From: Rhodococcus sp. 105337
GTDB lineage: Bacteria; Actinomycetota; Actinomycetes; Mycobacteriales; Mycobacteriaceae
Length of the DNA stretch: 64,000 nucleotides
Assembly (NCBI RefSeq): GCF_012844225.1
Contig: NZ_JABAGQ010000006.1
Coordinates: forward strand, 62,001 to 126,000
Direction of reading: 5' to 3'
Position numbers and translations under genes: made by a program. Shown here piece after piece: positions 48,026 to 61,635 of this stretch. Numbering within the stretch: the first letter of the stretch is position 1; each line of letters starts with the position of its first letter. The notes beneath the pieces are model-generated. The model saw only the letters and a list, made by a program, of their open reading frames with translations. It was not told the DNA's origin and did not search any database.

Positions 48026-48553
48026 ATGACAACAGCGGCGCCGGAATCCAGCACAACCGACCGAATGGTCGTGCGTCGGGCCCGAACGTCCGACGTGCCG
48101 GAAATCAAGCGGCTCATCGACATCTACTCGGGAAGGATCCTTCTCGAGAAGAACCTGGTGACCCTGTACGAGGCCGTCCAGGAGTTCTGGGTGGTCGAGG
48201 TCGGTGCGCGTGTCGTCGGGTGCGGAGCGCTGCACGTGCTGTGGTCCGACCTCGGTGAGGTCCGCACCGTGGCCGTCGACCCGCAGGTCAAAGGGCGCGG
48301 CGCCGGTCATCTCCTGGTCGCGCGGCTGATCGAGGTGGCCCGGGAACTCGAGCTCGAGCGGCTGTTCGTGCTCACCTTCGAAGTGGACTTCTTCGCCCGC
48401 CACGGATTCACCGAAATCGAAGGCACCCCGGTGACAGCCGAGGTCTACGCCGAAATGTGCCGGTCGTACGATACCGGTGTCGCCGAATTCCTGGACCTGA
48501 GCTACGTGAAACCGAACACGCTCGGGAACACCCGGATGTTGCTCACACTCTGA
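48026..48553 (+). CDS. argA: N-acetylglutamate synthase ArgA (short GNAT type)
   Basis: A 175-residue GNAT acetyltransferase. The acetyl-CoA site is VDPQVKGRGAGHLLVARL, and FVLTFEVDFFARHGFTEIEG continues the fold. This is the short actinobacterial N-acetylglutamate synthase (Rv2747 type) that starts arginine synthesis. The ATG at 48026 gives the family length. It is divergent from pgsA3. Confidence 0.9.
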   Translation: MTTAAPESSTTDRMVVRRARTSDVPEIKRLIDIYSGRILLEKNLVTLYEAVQEFWVVEVGARVVGCGALHVLWSDLGEVRTVAVDPQVKGRGAGHLLVARLIEVARELELERLFVLTFEVDFFARHGFTEIEGTPVTAEVYAEMCRSYDTGVAEFLDLSYVKPNTLGNTRMLLTL

Positions 48554-48592
48554 GCCGCGACGCCCGTCTCCCACCGGATCGAAGGAAACTTC

Positions 48593-48877
48593 ATGGCCAT
48601 GTTCGCCGTCGAATACACGTACTCCGACGCCACCGCCGCGGCCCGCGACGAGCACCGCCCGAAGCACCGGGCATGGCTCAGCGGTCTCGTCGAGGACGGA
48701 CGGGTCCGGGCAACCGGCCCGTGGACCGACGGGTCCGGGGCACTGATCCTGCTCGACGTAGCCGACGAGGCCGCGGCGCGGGACCTGATGGCTCAGGATC
48801 CGTTCGCGCAGCGCGGCCTCGTCGATGCGGTACGCATCACCGCCTGGACTCCCGTGATGGGCGCTTTCAGCGGTTAG
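48593..48877 (+). CDS. YciI-like protein
   Basis: A 94-residue dimeric ferredoxin-like-fold protein of the YCII family, with HRPKHRAWLSGLVEDGRVRATGPW and ALILLDVADEAAARDLMAQDPF. Some members are dehydrochlorinases or muconolactone-isomerase-like, but most have no known role. It follows argA by 39 bases. GAAGGAA precedes the ATG. Confidence 0.85.
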   Translation: MAMFAVEYTYSDATAAARDEHRPKHRAWLSGLVEDGRVRATGPWTDGSGALILLDVADEAAARDLMAQDPFAQRGLVDAVRITAWTPVMGAFSG

Positions 48878-48890
48878 GCGATCGGCGCCG

Positions 48891-49874
48891 TCATCGCTTG
48901 GCGGATGCTTCCACGTGCCGCGTCCGCAGCAAGCTCGCAACCGTGGTGATGATGAGAACACCGACGATCACAGCCAGCGACAAGCCGGTGGAGATCTCGG
49001 GCACCGCCACGTGTTCGCCGCCGTTGATCCAGCCGAGCGTGTTCTCGTGCAGCGCGTGCAGCACGAGCTTGACGCCGATGAACGCCAGGATCACCGAGAG
49101 TCCGTACGACAGGTACACCAGGCGCTCGAGCAGGCCGCCGATGAGGAAGAACAGCTGCCGCAGACCCATGAGCGCGAACGCGTTCGCGGTGAACACGAGG
49201 TAGGGCTCTTCGGTGAGACCGTAGATCGCGGGAATCGAGTCGAGCGCGAACAGGATGTCGGTGAACCCGATCGCGATGAGGGCCAGCAGCATCGGCGTGA
49301 CCATCTTCTTGCCGTCGATGCGGGTGACGAGCTTGTCGCCGTCGTATTCGTCGTGGACCGGCAGGAACTTACGCGCGAGAACCACCATCTTGTTCTCGGA
49401 GATACTTCCCTGGTCCTCACCGTGGTCGCGGATGAGCTTGACGGCGGTGTAGATCAGGAAGATCCCGAAAAGGTAGAACACCCAGCTGTACGCATTGATG
49501 GCGGCGGCGCCGACAGCGATGAACAGGCCGCGCATCACGAGGGCGAGAACGATGCCGATCGTGAGCACCTTCTGCTGATACTCCCGCGGCACCGCGAACG
49601 TCGCCATCAGGATCACGAACACGAAGAGGTTGTCGACGGACAGTGCCTTTTCGGTGACGTAGCCGGCGAAGTACTCCCCGCCGTACGTCGGCCCCCACAC
49701 CATGAAGACGACCACACCGAAGATGATGGCGATCGTGATGAACACCGCGGACCAGAAACCCGATTCGCGCAACGTCGGCGCGTGGGGCTTGCGTACGTGG
49801 GCATAGAAGTCGAAGACGAAAAGTCCGACGATCACCGCGATGGTGATCAACCAGGTCGTCAGGGTTACGTGCAT
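48891..49874 (-). CDS. TerC-family membrane protein
   Basis: A 327-residue protein with about nine helices. TerC signatures are the acidic intramembrane motif EKALSVDNLFVFVI near residue 75 and LFALDSIPAIYGLTEEPYLVF in the second half. TerC/Alx proteins export manganese, or load it onto secreted enzymes. The start lies 27 bases after a probable manganese riboswitch on the same strand, which supports a metal role. GAGG precedes the ATG at short spacing. Confidence 0.9.
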   Translation of the reverse strand: MHVTLTTWLITIAVIVGLFVFDFYAHVRKPHAPTLRESGFWSAVFITIAIIFGVVVFMVWGPTYGGEYFAGYVTEKALSVDNLFVFVILMATFAVPREYQQKVLTIGIVLALVMRGLFIAVGAAAINAYSWVFYLFGIFLIYTAVKLIRDHGEDQGSISENKMVVLARKFLPVHDEYDGDKLVTRIDGKKMVTPMLLALIAIGFTDILFALDSIPAIYGLTEEPYLVFTANAFALMGLRQLFFLIGGLLERLVYLSYGLSVILAFIGVKLVLHALHENTLGWINGGEHVAVPEISTGLSLAVIVGVLIITTVASLLRTRHVEASAKR

Positions 49875-49900
49875 ACCTCGGCCTTCCGGTAGGTGTATAC

Positions 49901-50012
49901 CTGCCGGAGGTCTCTCCCGCCCTGCACGAATGCCGGACCGACGGCCCCGGAACGGCATCGGCGCCGTACGTGTTGACGAGACCGCCGCGAAGTAGGGGAT
50001 ACTCCCCTCCAC
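49901..50012 (-). promoter_or_regulatory. probable yybP-ykoY (manganese) riboswitch
   Basis: On the minus strand, GGAGGGGAGTATCCCC at the 5' end carries GGGGAGTA, followed by TCGTCAACA, a central hairpin with arms ATGCCG and CGGCAT, and GAGAGACCTCCGG at the 3' end. These are the conserved parts of the yybP-ykoY family, which senses Mn2+. It lies between the ftsK stop and the terC gene. A possible -10 CACAAT lies upstream near 50023. Boundaries are approximate. Confidence 0.75.
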
Positions 50013-50039
50013 AGCTGACACGATTGTGCCATATGTGTC

Positions 50040-52769
50040 TCAGGCGTCCCCGGACCCGGATCCTGCGTCGTCCGGATCCCCGCCGCCGCGGATCGAGTAC
50101 AGGAGCCCGTCGAGTTCGTCCGGTTTGACGAGCACCTCGCGAGCCTTGCTGCCCTCGCTCGGACCCACCACCCCGCGAGTCTCCATGAGGTCCATGAGCC
50201 GGCCTGCCTTCGCGAATCCCACGCGCAGCTTGCGCTGCAGCATCGACGTGGAGCCGAACTGGCTCGTCACGACGAGTTCGACGGCCTGGAGGAACACGTC
50301 GAGGTCGTCGCCGATGTCTGCGTCGACGTCCTTCTTCTCACCGGCCTTCGGTGCCGTGACGCCCTCGGTGTACTCGGGTTCGGCCTGGTTCTTCGCGGCG
50401 TCGACGACCGCCGAGATCTCCTCGTCGGTGATGAACGCACCCTGCATGCGGACCGGCTTGCCGGCACCCATGGGCAGGAACAGCCCGTCGCCCATACCGA
50501 TCAGCTTCTCGGCGCCGGGCTGATCGAGGATGACGCGCGAGTCGGTGAGAGAGCTCGTCGCGAACGCGAGCCGCGAGGGCACATTGGTCTTGATCAAGCC
50601 GGTCACCACGTCCACCGACGGACGCTGGGTGGCCAGGACGAGGTGGATGCCGGCGGCGCGGGCCTTCTGCGTGATCCGGACGATCGCTTCTTCGACGTCG
50701 CGCGGAGCCGTCATCATCAGGTCCGCCAGCTCGTCGACGATCGCGAGGATGTACGGGTAGGGCCGGTAGACACGTTCACTGCCGAGCGGGGCGGTGATCT
50801 CGCCCGACTTCACCTTCGAATTGAAATCGTCGATGTGGCGGACGCGATTGGCCTGCATGTCCTGGTAGCGCTGTTCCATCTCCTCGACCAGCCACGCCAG
50901 CGCGGCCGCGGCCTTCTTCGGCTGCGTGATGATGGGCGTGATGAGGTGCGGAATGCCTTCGTAGGGCGTCAACTCGACCATCTTGGGGTCGATCAGGATC
51001 ATCCGGACCTCGTCGGGCGTGGCCCGGATGAGGAGCGAGACCAGCATCGAGTTGACGAAACTCGACTTACCGGACCCGGTGGAACCCGCCACCAGCAGGT
51101 GAGGCATCTTGGCGAGGTTCGCGGAGACGAAATCTCCCTCGATGTCCTTGCCGAGACCGATGACCAGCGGATGGTGGTCGCGGCGGGTCGACGGGGCGGC
51201 GAGGACATCCGACAGCCGGACCAGTTCGCGGTCGGAGTTCGGTACCTCGATACCGACCGCCGACTTACCGGGAATCGGCGCGAGCAACCGGACGTTGTCC
51301 GTCGCGACCGCGTACGCGATGTTCCGGGCCAGCGCGGTGATCTTCTCGACCTTCACGCCCGGTCCGAGTTCGACTTCGTAGCGGGTGACGGTGGGCCCCC
51401 GGGTGAAGCCGGTGACCGCCGCATCGATCTTGAACTGTTCGAGGACTTCGGTGATCGACTCGATCATCTCGTCGTTCGCCGGCGACCTCTTCTTCGGCGG
51501 ATCGCCCTTGGTGAGCAGGCTCAGCGACGGCAGGACGTAATCGCCGTCGACTTCGCGGTCGGGAACGACGAGAGCATGGGCATCGGACTGCTCCGGCACC
51601 GGTTCGGGCTCCGGAACCGGTGCCGCCGGGACCGGACGTTTCGCGCGGGTGCGCGCCGGTGCGGGGGCGGTTTCCGGCTCGGGTTCGGGCGGCGGCGCCG
51701 CGGCGGTGGCCTCGTCGTCCGGCCACAGGGGCAGTATCTCGGTCTCGGCCTCGAATTCGTCGGGTGGGTAGTTCTCGACGGGGGTGCGGCGACGACGCGA
51801 CCTGGGCTTTTCCGTGCGATACCCGTCGTCGTAGAGACCAGGATCGTCGTCGTAGTAGTCCCCGTATTCGTCCCCGTATTCGTCGTCCGCGGGGTATTCC
51901 AGGCCGAAGTACTCACGGAACAGTTCGGGCAGTTCCCGGATGGTGGTGCCGGTGAGCAGAAGAATGCCGAATCCGGCGGCGAGGAGCATCAGCGGAACGG
52001 ACAGCCACGCGGTCAGTCCCGCGGTGAGAGGTCCGCCGACCGCGGCGCCGACGAAACCGGCGCCCTCGGATCGACCGGTCGCATCCCCCGGGAGGCCGGA
52101 CGCAACGTGCCACAGGCCGAATGCCGGGAGAGCGACGAGAAGCCCACCGAGCACGAGCCTCGGGCGGATCTCGGGGAACGGTTCGGTACGCATCAGGGTC
52201 AGGGCGATGCCGATGGCGACCAGCGGGAGCACCGCTCCCGCGCCGCCCACAACGGCGCGCACACCGGTCTCGACCCAGTCCCCGACCGGACCTCCGACAC
52301 CGAACCACAGCGATCCTGCGACGACCACCCCGACTGCGACGAGTCCCAGCGCGATACCGTCCCGCCGATGGCCGTGCTCGATGTCGGTGGCCATGCCCAT
52401 GGTGCGCGCGGTGGCACCGAGCGCGCGCGCCGCCATGAACCATCCGGCGGCGACGCCCTTGCCGAGCGCGCCGAGTACCCCGCCGGAGGTGCGGGACCGC
52501 CGCGCTGCGGCGCCGCGCGGGGTGTTGGCGCGGGGCCGGGGCGAGCGGCGGGTTCCGGCCGAGCCCGTCCCGCGGGACGTTCGCGCTCCGCCCGACGTCT
52601 TCGCCGTCGCGCCTCGGCCCGCTGCTGCCCTACCGGTACCGGCCTTCGCCTTTCCCGACTTGGCCGAGGCCGCACGGGACCGGTTGGCACCGCCGGACGA
52701 GCCGCGTGCCCCCGTCCGCGACCGTGAGGTCGTTGAGGACGAAGCGCGACTGCCCGACTTTCCTGCCAT
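50040..52769 (-). CDS. ftsK: DNA translocase FtsK
   Basis: A 909-residue FtsK/SpoIIIE. An Arg/Ser/Ala-rich cytoplasmic N-terminus precedes about four membrane helices. An acidic, Asp- and Tyr-rich linker ([17 protein letters not shown]) joins the motor. Walker A is [11 protein letters not shown], and the Walker B region is [18 protein letters not shown]. The gamma domain ([21 protein letters not shown]) reads the DNA polarity sites. It pumps DNA at division. The ATG at 52769 is chosen over an upstream GTG. Confidence 0.95.
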   Translation of the reverse strand: MAGKSGSRASSSTTSRSRTGARGSSGGANRSRAASAKSGKAKAGTGRAAAGRGATAKTSGGARTSRGTGSAGTRRSPRPRANTPRGAAARRSRTSGGVLGALGKGVAAGWFMAARALGATARTMGMATDIEHGHRRDGIALGLVAVGVVVAGSLWFGVGGPVGDWVETGVRAVVGGAGAVLPLVAIGIALTLMRTEPFPEIRPRLVLGGLLVALPAFGLWHVASGLPGDATGRSEGAGFVGAAVGGPLTAGLTAWLSVPLMLLAAGFGILLLTGTTIRELPELFREYFGLEYPADDEYGDEYGDYYDDDPGLYDDGYRTEKPRSRRRRTPVENYPPDEFEAETEILPLWPDDEATAAAPPPEPEPETAPAPARTRAKRPVPAAPVPEPEPVPEQSDAHALVVPDREVDGDYVLPSLSLLTKGDPPKKRSPANDEMIESITEVLEQFKIDAAVTGFTRGPTVTRYEVELGPGVKVEKITALARNIAYAVATDNVRLLAPIPGKSAVGIEVPNSDRELVRLSDVLAAPSTRRDHHPLVIGLGKDIEGDFVSANLAKMPHLLVAGSTGSGKSSFVNSMLVSLLIRATPDEVRMILIDPKMVELTPYEGIPHLITPIITQPKKAAAALAWLVEEMEQRYQDMQANRVRHIDDFNSKVKSGEITAPLGSERVYRPYPYILAIVDELADLMMTAPRDVEEAIVRITQKARAAGIHLVLATQRPSVDVVTGLIKTNVPSRLAFATSSLTDSRVILDQPGAEKLIGMGDGLFLPMGAGKPVRMQGAFITDEEISAVVDAAKNQAEPEYTEGVTAPKAGEKKDVDADIGDDLDVFLQAVELVVTSQFGSTSMLQRKLRVGFAKAGRLMDLMETRGVVGPSEGSKAREVLVKPDELDGLLYSIRGGGDPDDAGSGSGDA

Positions 52770-52894
52770 AACCGCCAGGGTAACCGCCCGGGCCTCTCGT
52801 GAACCATGTGCAACACGGGTAACGCCGGGCGGCACTGGTCACAGGTGGTGCGGCGCTCTCGGCCACGACGCCGCGACGATGCGGGGCCGGCCGG

Positions 52895-53518
52895 TCACAC
52901 TCCGCGCTTGGATCCGTCGATCTCGGCGACGGCGCTCGGCTCGCCCTCCTTGTCGACGTGCACCGCGTCGCGTCCGAACGCGTGAAGAAGTAGTTCCGCG
53001 GGCTCGCCCCGAAGGACGACGCTGCGAGGCCCACGCTTCCGGACGGTGACGCGCTCGCCGTCGGGGCGCTCGAAGACGACGGTGACATCGGACCCGCCGT
53101 AGCTGGTGCGCGCGAACATCCGCCCGGTCCTCCACAACTGGTCCTGGACCTCGGTGGAGAGGCGTCGCGGTTCCCATCCCTGCTGGGCGCGGCGCACATC
53201 CTCGTGGTGCACGAACATTTCCACTGCGTTGGCCACGGAGTCCAGGAGGAAGAGCGGCGACCACTTCGGCGGACCGGAGTCGACCTCGGACAGCAGGTGA
53301 GACCACTGCTTGTCGGTCGCCTCGCGACGGACCTTCTCCGTGTGGCCGGCGAAGGCCGGGATCATGATTCCGGGCATCGTGTCGACCCGGCGCTCTCGGA
53401 CGAGGAGATGCGCGGCGAGATCGCGGGTCGTCCAGTCGCCGCAGAGGGTGGGCGCGTCGGGACCGACCTCGGACATCGTGCGGACCAGGGCATGTCGTTC
53501 CGTGCGGGCAAGACTCAT
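52895..53518 (-). CDS. TIGR03085-like DinB-fold protein
   Basis: A 207-residue protein of the mycothiol-dependent maleylpyruvate isomerase/DinB-like group. The core has CGDWTTRDLAAHLLVRERR near residue 26, and histidine HHED near residue 102, which would bind a metal. Actinobacterial members of this group are often called TIGR03085. It lies between ftsK and rnj on the same strand. A conjugation role with mycothiol is possible but unproven. Confidence 0.75.
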   Translation of the reverse strand: MSLARTERHALVRTMSEVGPDAPTLCGDWTTRDLAAHLLVRERRVDTMPGIMIPAFAGHTEKVRREATDKQWSHLLSEVDSGPPKWSPLFLLDSVANAVEMFVHHEDVRRAQQGWEPRRLSTEVQDQLWRTGRMFARTSYGGSDVTVVFERPDGERVTVRKRGPRSVVLRGEPAELLLHAFGRDAVHVDKEGEPSAVAEIDGSKRGV

Positions 53519-53543
53519 CCGGCCACTCTATCGACGGCACGGG

Positions 53544-53575
53544 CGCGCGGCACGGGAAGAGTCCCGTGCCGCGCG
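53544..53575 (-). terminator. hairpin after rnj
   Basis: CGCGCGGCACGGGA and TCCCGTGCCGCGCG form a perfect 14-base stem with a 4-base loop. It lies past the rnj stop, before the DinB-like gene. No T-run, as is common in actinobacteria. Confidence 0.75.
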
Positions 53576-53604
53576 AACATGCCTGGTCGGGCGGGCGAAC
53601 TATG

Positions 53605-55416
53605 TCAGGACACAGCGATGACGGTCGGCACGATCATGGGGCGACGGCGGTACGTGTCGGCCACCCACCTGCCCACTACGCGCCGGATACCCTGCGCGAT
53701 GCGGTGCGTCTCCGTGACGCCTTCGGCCGCAAGCTCGCTGAGGGTCTTGTCGACGAGCTGGGCGGCTTCGGTGAGCGCCGTCGGGTCGTCGGAGAACCCT
53801 CGGCCGGAGACCTCGGGTGTGCTCACGGCGCGGCCGGTGGTCGCGTCCACCGCGACCGAGATGGAAATGAATCCACCTTCGCCGAGGACGAGACGGTCCG
53901 ACAGTGTCGATTCGCCGACATCGCCGACCGACAATCCGTCGACGTACACGTAGCCCACCGGAACGCGGCCCACGATCTCGGCGAGGCCGTCGACCATATC
54001 GACGACGACGCCGTCCTCGGCGAGGACGATTCGTTCCTTGGGCACGCCTGTGGCTTCGGCCAGTGCGGCGTTGGCGCGCAGGTGCCGCCATTCGCCGTGA
54101 ACCGGCATCGCGTTCGTCGGCCGCACCGCGTTGTACAGGTACAGCAGTTCGCCCGCGGACGCGTGGCCGGACACGTGCACCTTCGCGTTCTGCTGCGTCA
54201 CGACCGTGGCGCCGCGCTTGGCGAGACCGTTGACCACGGCGAACACGGAGTTCTCGTTGCCGGGGATCAGCGACGACGCGAGCACGACGAGGTCGTCGGC
54301 GCGGATGTTGATCTGGCGGTGTTCCCCGCGCGCCATGCGCGACAAGGCCGACAACGGCTCACCCTGCGAGCCGGTGGACACCAGAACGACCCGGTTGTCG
54401 GGCAACGACGCCGCGGCGTTCAGATCGACCTCGACGCCGTCGGGAACGTGGAGATACCCCAGGTCCTGCGCGATCTGCATGTTGCGCACCATGGAGCGCC
54501 CGACGAAGGCGACCCGACGGTTGTAGCGGTGTGCGACGTCGACGACCTGCTGGATCCGGTGCACGTGGCTCGCGAACGACGCCACGATGACCCGGTTGTT
54601 GGCCTTGCCGATGACGTTGTCGAGCACCCCGCCGATCTCGCGTTCGGGGGTGACGAATCCGGGGACCTCGGCGTTCGTGGAGTCGACCAGGAAGAGGTCG
54701 ACACCTTCGTCGCCCAGGCGGGAGAACCCGGCCAGGTCGGTCAGCCGGTTGTCGAGCGGCAACTGGTCGAGCTTGATGTCACCGGTGTGCAGCACGAGAC
54801 CGGCCGACGTCCGGATCGCGACCGCGAGCGCATCGGGAATCGAGTGGTTGACGGCGAAGTACTCGCACTCGAACGGGCCGTGATCGGTGCGTTCGCCCTC
54901 GGTGACCTCGACGAGGCGGGGCCGTTGCCGGTGCTCGCGGCACTTGGCGGCGACAAGCGCGAGAGTGAACTTCGAGCCGACGACCGGGATGTCGGGGCGC
55001 AGTCGCAGCAGGAACGGGACGGCACCGATGTGGTCTTCGTGACCGTGGGTGAGAACGATCGCCTCGACGTCCTCCATCCGGTTCTCGATGTGCCGGAAGT
55101 CCGGCAGGATCAGGTCGACGCCCGGCTGCTGGTCTTCCGGGAAGAGCACGCCACAGTCCACGATCAGCAGACGGCCCTGGTGCTCGAAGACGGTCATGTT
55201 GCGGCCGATTTCGCCGATGCCGCCGAGAGCGACGATCCGCAGACCGTTCTTGGGCGCCTTGGGAGGGGTCCCGAGGCGTGCGGTGGGATCGACGGGCGGA
55301 CGCGGGTCGGGACGCTGCGCCGATGCCGAATTCTGGACGATGCGGCGCTGCGGCCGCGACGCCGGCGGGCCGGCGTTACGGGTGGCGCGGCCACGACTAC
55401 TGGTGGGACGACTCAT
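53605..55416 (-). CDS. rnj: ribonuclease J
   Basis: A 603-residue metallo-beta-lactamase RNase. The zinc motif HGHEDH is at residues 124-129, inside LTHGHEDHIGAVPFLL. Later come VHGEWRHLRANAALA and the beta-CASP domain. A basic, Pro-rich N-terminus of about 55 residues precedes it. It acts as 5' exo- and endonuclease in RNA decay and rRNA maturation. The start codon follows the dapA stop with no gap (TAAATG). Confidence 0.95.
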   Translation of the reverse strand: MSRPTSSRGRATRNAGPPASRPQRRIVQNSASAQRPDPRPPVDPTARLGTPPKAPKNGLRIVALGGIGEIGRNMTVFEHQGRLLIVDCGVLFPEDQQPGVDLILPDFRHIENRMEDVEAIVLTHGHEDHIGAVPFLLRLRPDIPVVGSKFTLALVAAKCREHRQRPRLVEVTEGERTDHGPFECEYFAVNHSIPDALAVAIRTSAGLVLHTGDIKLDQLPLDNRLTDLAGFSRLGDEGVDLFLVDSTNAEVPGFVTPEREIGGVLDNVIGKANNRVIVASFASHVHRIQQVVDVAHRYNRRVAFVGRSMVRNMQIAQDLGYLHVPDGVEVDLNAAASLPDNRVVLVSTGSQGEPLSALSRMARGEHRQINIRADDLVVLASSLIPGNENSVFAVVNGLAKRGATVVTQQNAKVHVSGHASAGELLYLYNAVRPTNAMPVHGEWRHLRANAALAEATGVPKERIVLAEDGVVVDMVDGLAEIVGRVPVGYVYVDGLSVGDVGESTLSDRLVLGEGGFISISVAVDATTGRAVSTPEVSGRGFSDDPTALTEAAQLVDKTLSELAAEGVTETHRIAQGIRRVVGRWVADTYRRRPMIVPTVIAVS

Positions 55417-56382
<966 letters not shown>

Positions 56383-57138
56383 TCAGCGGTCTGCGGCAAA
56401 GGTGGGAGCGGCGATTTCGCTGCCGTCGGGCATCGCCGTGATCGTGAAGTCGGAGAACGCGTTCGGCGCCGCATCGGTGAGTTGCCGCAGGCATTCGACG
56501 GCGAGCCGCCGGATTTCCACATCGGCGTGCTCGGTCGCGCGCATCGCGATGAAGTGCCGCCACGACCGGTAGTTGCCGGTGACCACGATGCGGGTCTCGG
56601 TGGCGTTGGGGAGCACCGCTCGCGCCGCTTCCCGCACCTGCTTCGCCCGCAGGGGCCCGGGAGGCAGATGCGCCATCTTCTCGTCGAGTGCGTCGAGCAG
56701 TTCCACGTACGCGTCGCGGCTGCGCCGGGTGGCGGCGAAGAACAGTTCCTCGAGATGAGGATCGCCCGCGATCGCGGGAGGAACGACGACCGGAGCATCG
56801 CCGTCCGCGACGAAACGCTGGGACAGCTGGGAGAACGAGAAGTGCCGATGCCGGATCAGTTCGTGGGTGCACGAACGGGAGATTCCGGTGATGTAGAAGG
56901 TGACCGAGGCGTGCTCGAGTACCGACAGGTGGCCCACGGTCAGCAGGTGCCGCAGATATCCGGTGTTGGTCGCGGTCCGCGGGTTCGGCTTCGACCAGCT
57001 CTGATAACACGCACGTCCGGCGAACTCGGCGAGCGCTTCCCCTCCGTCGGCGTCGGTTTCCCAAGGGATGTCGTCCGGCGGCAGGAATTCGGTCTTTGCG
57101 ACGAGCCTGACCTTCAGGTTTGCGGGTTCGGGAATCAT
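56383..57138 (-). CDS. thyX: FAD-dependent thymidylate synthase
   Basis: A 251-residue ThyX. The signature [14 protein letters not shown] at residues 96-109 fits the family motif RHRxxSxxxxSxR. It makes dTMP from dUMP using FAD, NADPH and methylene-tetrahydrofolate. The position between dapA and a ribbon-helix-helix gene is noted below. Start at ATG with [10 protein letters not shown]. Confidence 0.96.
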   Translation of the reverse strand: MIPEPANLKVRLVAKTEFLPPDDIPWETDADGGEALAEFAGRACYQSWSKPNPRTATNTGYLRHLLTVGHLSVLEHASVTFYITGISRSCTHELIRHRHFSFSQLSQRFVADGDAPVVVPPAIAGDPHLEELFFAATRRSRDAYVELLDALDEKMAHLPPGPLRAKQVREAARAVLPNATETRIVVTGNYRSWRHFIAMRATEHADVEIRRLAVECLRQLTDAAPNAFSDFTITAMPDGSEIAAPTFAADR

Positions 57139-57207
57139 GCGCGTCTCCTCCCGGTGCGTGATCGCACCCTAGCGACCCGGAGCCTCCGCGCGCTCACCGC
57201 CACCTCG

Positions 57208-57272
57208 ATGACGCCACCACGACAGCACTCGTGGCGTCATAGGCCTGTTGACTGATGTCACGCATGGCGTCA
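57208..57272. promoter_or_regulatory. repeated TGGCGTCA sites between thyX and the RHH-like gene
   Basis: A perfect 10-base inverted repeat ATGACGCCAC/GTGGCGTCAT at 57208-57217 and 57231-57240, plus the direct sites TGATGTCA (57253-57260) and TGGCGTCA (57265-57272). All lie in the 144-base divergent region. This looks like an operator array, possibly for the RHH-like protein next to it. Confidence 0.55.
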
Positions 57273-57282
57273 CACTGACGGC

Positions 57283-57807
57283 ATGAACATCGACACCTAT
57301 ACCGCGGCGATCACCGACGCCGTCGTCAACGCCGCCGAACTCGGCGACGAACAGACCCGCCGTACCGCAGCGGCCCTCTCCGCCGCTCTCGCCGCGCCGG
57401 CCCGGCTGGCCGTTCTCAGTGCGCTGTCGGATATGGCCGGGGAAATCAGCAAGCAGTTGGACGACCACACCGTCACGGTTCGGCTCGACGGCACGGAAGC
57501 CGTCGTGGATGTGCGCAGCGATGCCACGCCGCACACCGACTCGCCGTCGCAGACCTTCGAGGAGATGACCGGAGACATCAGCCGGGTCACCCTGCGTCTC
57601 GTCGAACAGATCAAATCCCGCGCCGAGGAAGCGGCCGCGCAGAGCGGTGTCTCGCTCAACTCCTGGGTGGCGCAGGCCGTGCAGGGCGCACTGAAGGATC
57701 AGAAGCGGTATCAGAAGCGCGCCGAAGAGTGGCGCCGGCAAGGCACCACACCCACCGCTCCCCCGGCGCCGGCTCCCCGAGAGGACGAAGACGGCGATAC
57801 GGCCTGA
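57283..57807 (+). CDS. ribbon-helix-helix/HicB-like protein
   Basis: A 174-residue protein. The C-terminal part (RVTLRLVEQIKSRAEEAAAQ, then SGVSLNSWVAQAVQGAL) is a ribbon-helix-helix of the HicB/Arc type. The N-terminal 95 residues have repeated Ala-rich helices and a beta-like stretch (DDHTVTVRLDGTEAVVDVRS). No toxin gene is adjacent, so this is not a clear toxin-antitoxin pair. It probably regulates itself through the sites upstream. No clear ribosome site is seen. Confidence 0.65.
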   Translation: MNIDTYTAAITDAVVNAAELGDEQTRRTAAALSAALAAPARLAVLSALSDMAGEISKQLDDHTVTVRLDGTEAVVDVRSDATPHTDSPSQTFEEMTGDISRVTLRLVEQIKSRAEEAAAQSGVSLNSWVAQAVQGALKDQKRYQKRAEEWRRQGTTPTAPPAPAPREDEDGDTA

Positions 57808-57870
57808 AAACCCCTCCCGTGCGGTAGATTCCCGACGCACCGAACGCGGGAACGAGAGGACACCGAACCG

Positions 57871-58311
57871 ATGGCCGTGAGCAGCACCAGAAGCTTCGAG
57901 ATCAAGGCGACACCGGAGCAGGTGATGGCGGCTATCGCAGCGGTGGACCGGTTGCCCGAGTGGTCGTCGACGCACAAGAAGGTCGTTGTCGAGTCCACCT
58001 ACCCGGACGGCCGCCCGCACCGGGTGCGCATGACCGTCTCGGTCATCGGACTCACCGACGAGCAGGTCGTCGACTACACCTGGGACGGCGACCGGTCGAT
58101 GTCCTGGACGCTCGTCGAGAGCACGCAGCAGAACCAGCAGGACGGTGCCTACACACTCACACCGGCAGGCGGAGCGACCGAGGTCGGTTTCAGCCTGACC
58201 ATCGATCCGAAGATTCCGGTCCCCGGATTCCTCGTCCGACGCGCCGAGAAGACGGCGATCGAGACAGCCGGCAAAGGCCTGACGAAGTTCGTCGAGGAGA
58301 ACTACCGCTGA
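57871..58311 (+). CDS. SRPBCC/START-like protein
   Basis: A 146-residue polyketide cyclase-like SRPBCC protein with a hydrophobic ligand pocket. It starts VSSTRSFEIKATPEQVMAAI and has LPEWSSTHKKVVVE. Members carry lipids or act in aromatase-type reactions. It follows the RHH gene by 63 bases. The convergent flavodoxin-like gene ends 13 bases away. Ligand unknown. Confidence 0.8.
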   Translation: MAVSSTRSFEIKATPEQVMAAIAAVDRLPEWSSTHKKVVVESTYPDGRPHRVRMTVSVIGLTDEQVVDYTWDGDRSMSWTLVESTQQNQQDGAYTLTPAGGATEVGFSLTIDPKIPVPGFLVRRAEKTAIETAGKGLTKFVEENYR

Positions 58312-58324
58312 CGCGGGCAGCCCC

Positions 58325-58816
58325 TCACACCCTGTCGGCGAGAGTCACCGCAACCGTCCCACCGAGCTCGTAACAGCGTTCGCGGACCTGCGCGTCGATC
58401 GGGCCGGTGATCTCCAGGTCGGCAGCCACCTGCGTCAACCCCATCCCCGTCACCAGTTTGCGCACCGACGACACCGCTCCCGCGGTGTCGTCGTTGCCGT
58501 GGACCCACATGCCGTACGGGCGGCCCGCAACGGCGTCCAGACACGGGTAGTACACGGTGTCGAAGAAGTGTTTGAGCGCGCCCGACATGTATCCGAAGTT
58601 CGCGGGAGTACCGAACAGGTAGCCGTCGGCGGCAAGCACGTCCGGGACGGTCGCGCCGAGGGCGGGCACCGCACGCACAGTCACCCCGTCGATGTCGGGG
58701 TCGTTCGCCCCCGCCAGCACCGCTTCGAGCAGCTCGCGCGTCGCCGGAGACGGCGTGTGGTGGACGACGAGCAGCGTCCGGTCCGTGGCGTCGGTTCGTT
58801 CGGGTTGTTCGGTCAC
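58325..58816 (-). CDS. flavodoxin-like NAD(P)H oxidoreductase (Rv2771c type)
   Basis: A 163-residue flavodoxin-fold protein. The FMN loop is HHTPSPATRELLEAV, with GYLFGTPANFGYMSGALKHFFD and GNDDTAGAVSSVRKL as later FMN contacts. It probably reduces a quinone or nitro compound. It lies next to Rv2772c- and dapB-like genes as in M. tuberculosis. Electron donor unknown. Confidence 0.82.
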   Translation of the reverse strand: MTEQPERTDATDRTLLVVHHTPSPATRELLEAVLAGANDPDIDGVTVRAVPALGATVPDVLAADGYLFGTPANFGYMSGALKHFFDTVYYPCLDAVAGRPYGMWVHGNDDTAGAVSSVRKLVTGMGLTQVAADLEITGPIDAQVRERCYELGGTVAVTLADRV

Positions 58817-58864
58817 AGGCGAAGACTACGACGGGGCGTTGCCCGAGCCGCGATACCGCGCCCG

Positions 58865-61543
<2,679 letters not shown>

Positions 61544-61635
61544 GTGTGAGTTCTACGGTCCTGCGGTCGGGGTCCGGCACATACGTCCGGGAACGGAACA
61601 TCACACGATACATGCGCGGGCGGATCCGGCGACGG

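Noticed and set aside
57283-58311. Toxin-antitoxin pair formed by the RHH-like gene and the next gene
   Set aside because: The downstream protein is SRPBCC-like with no nuclease or toxin motif.
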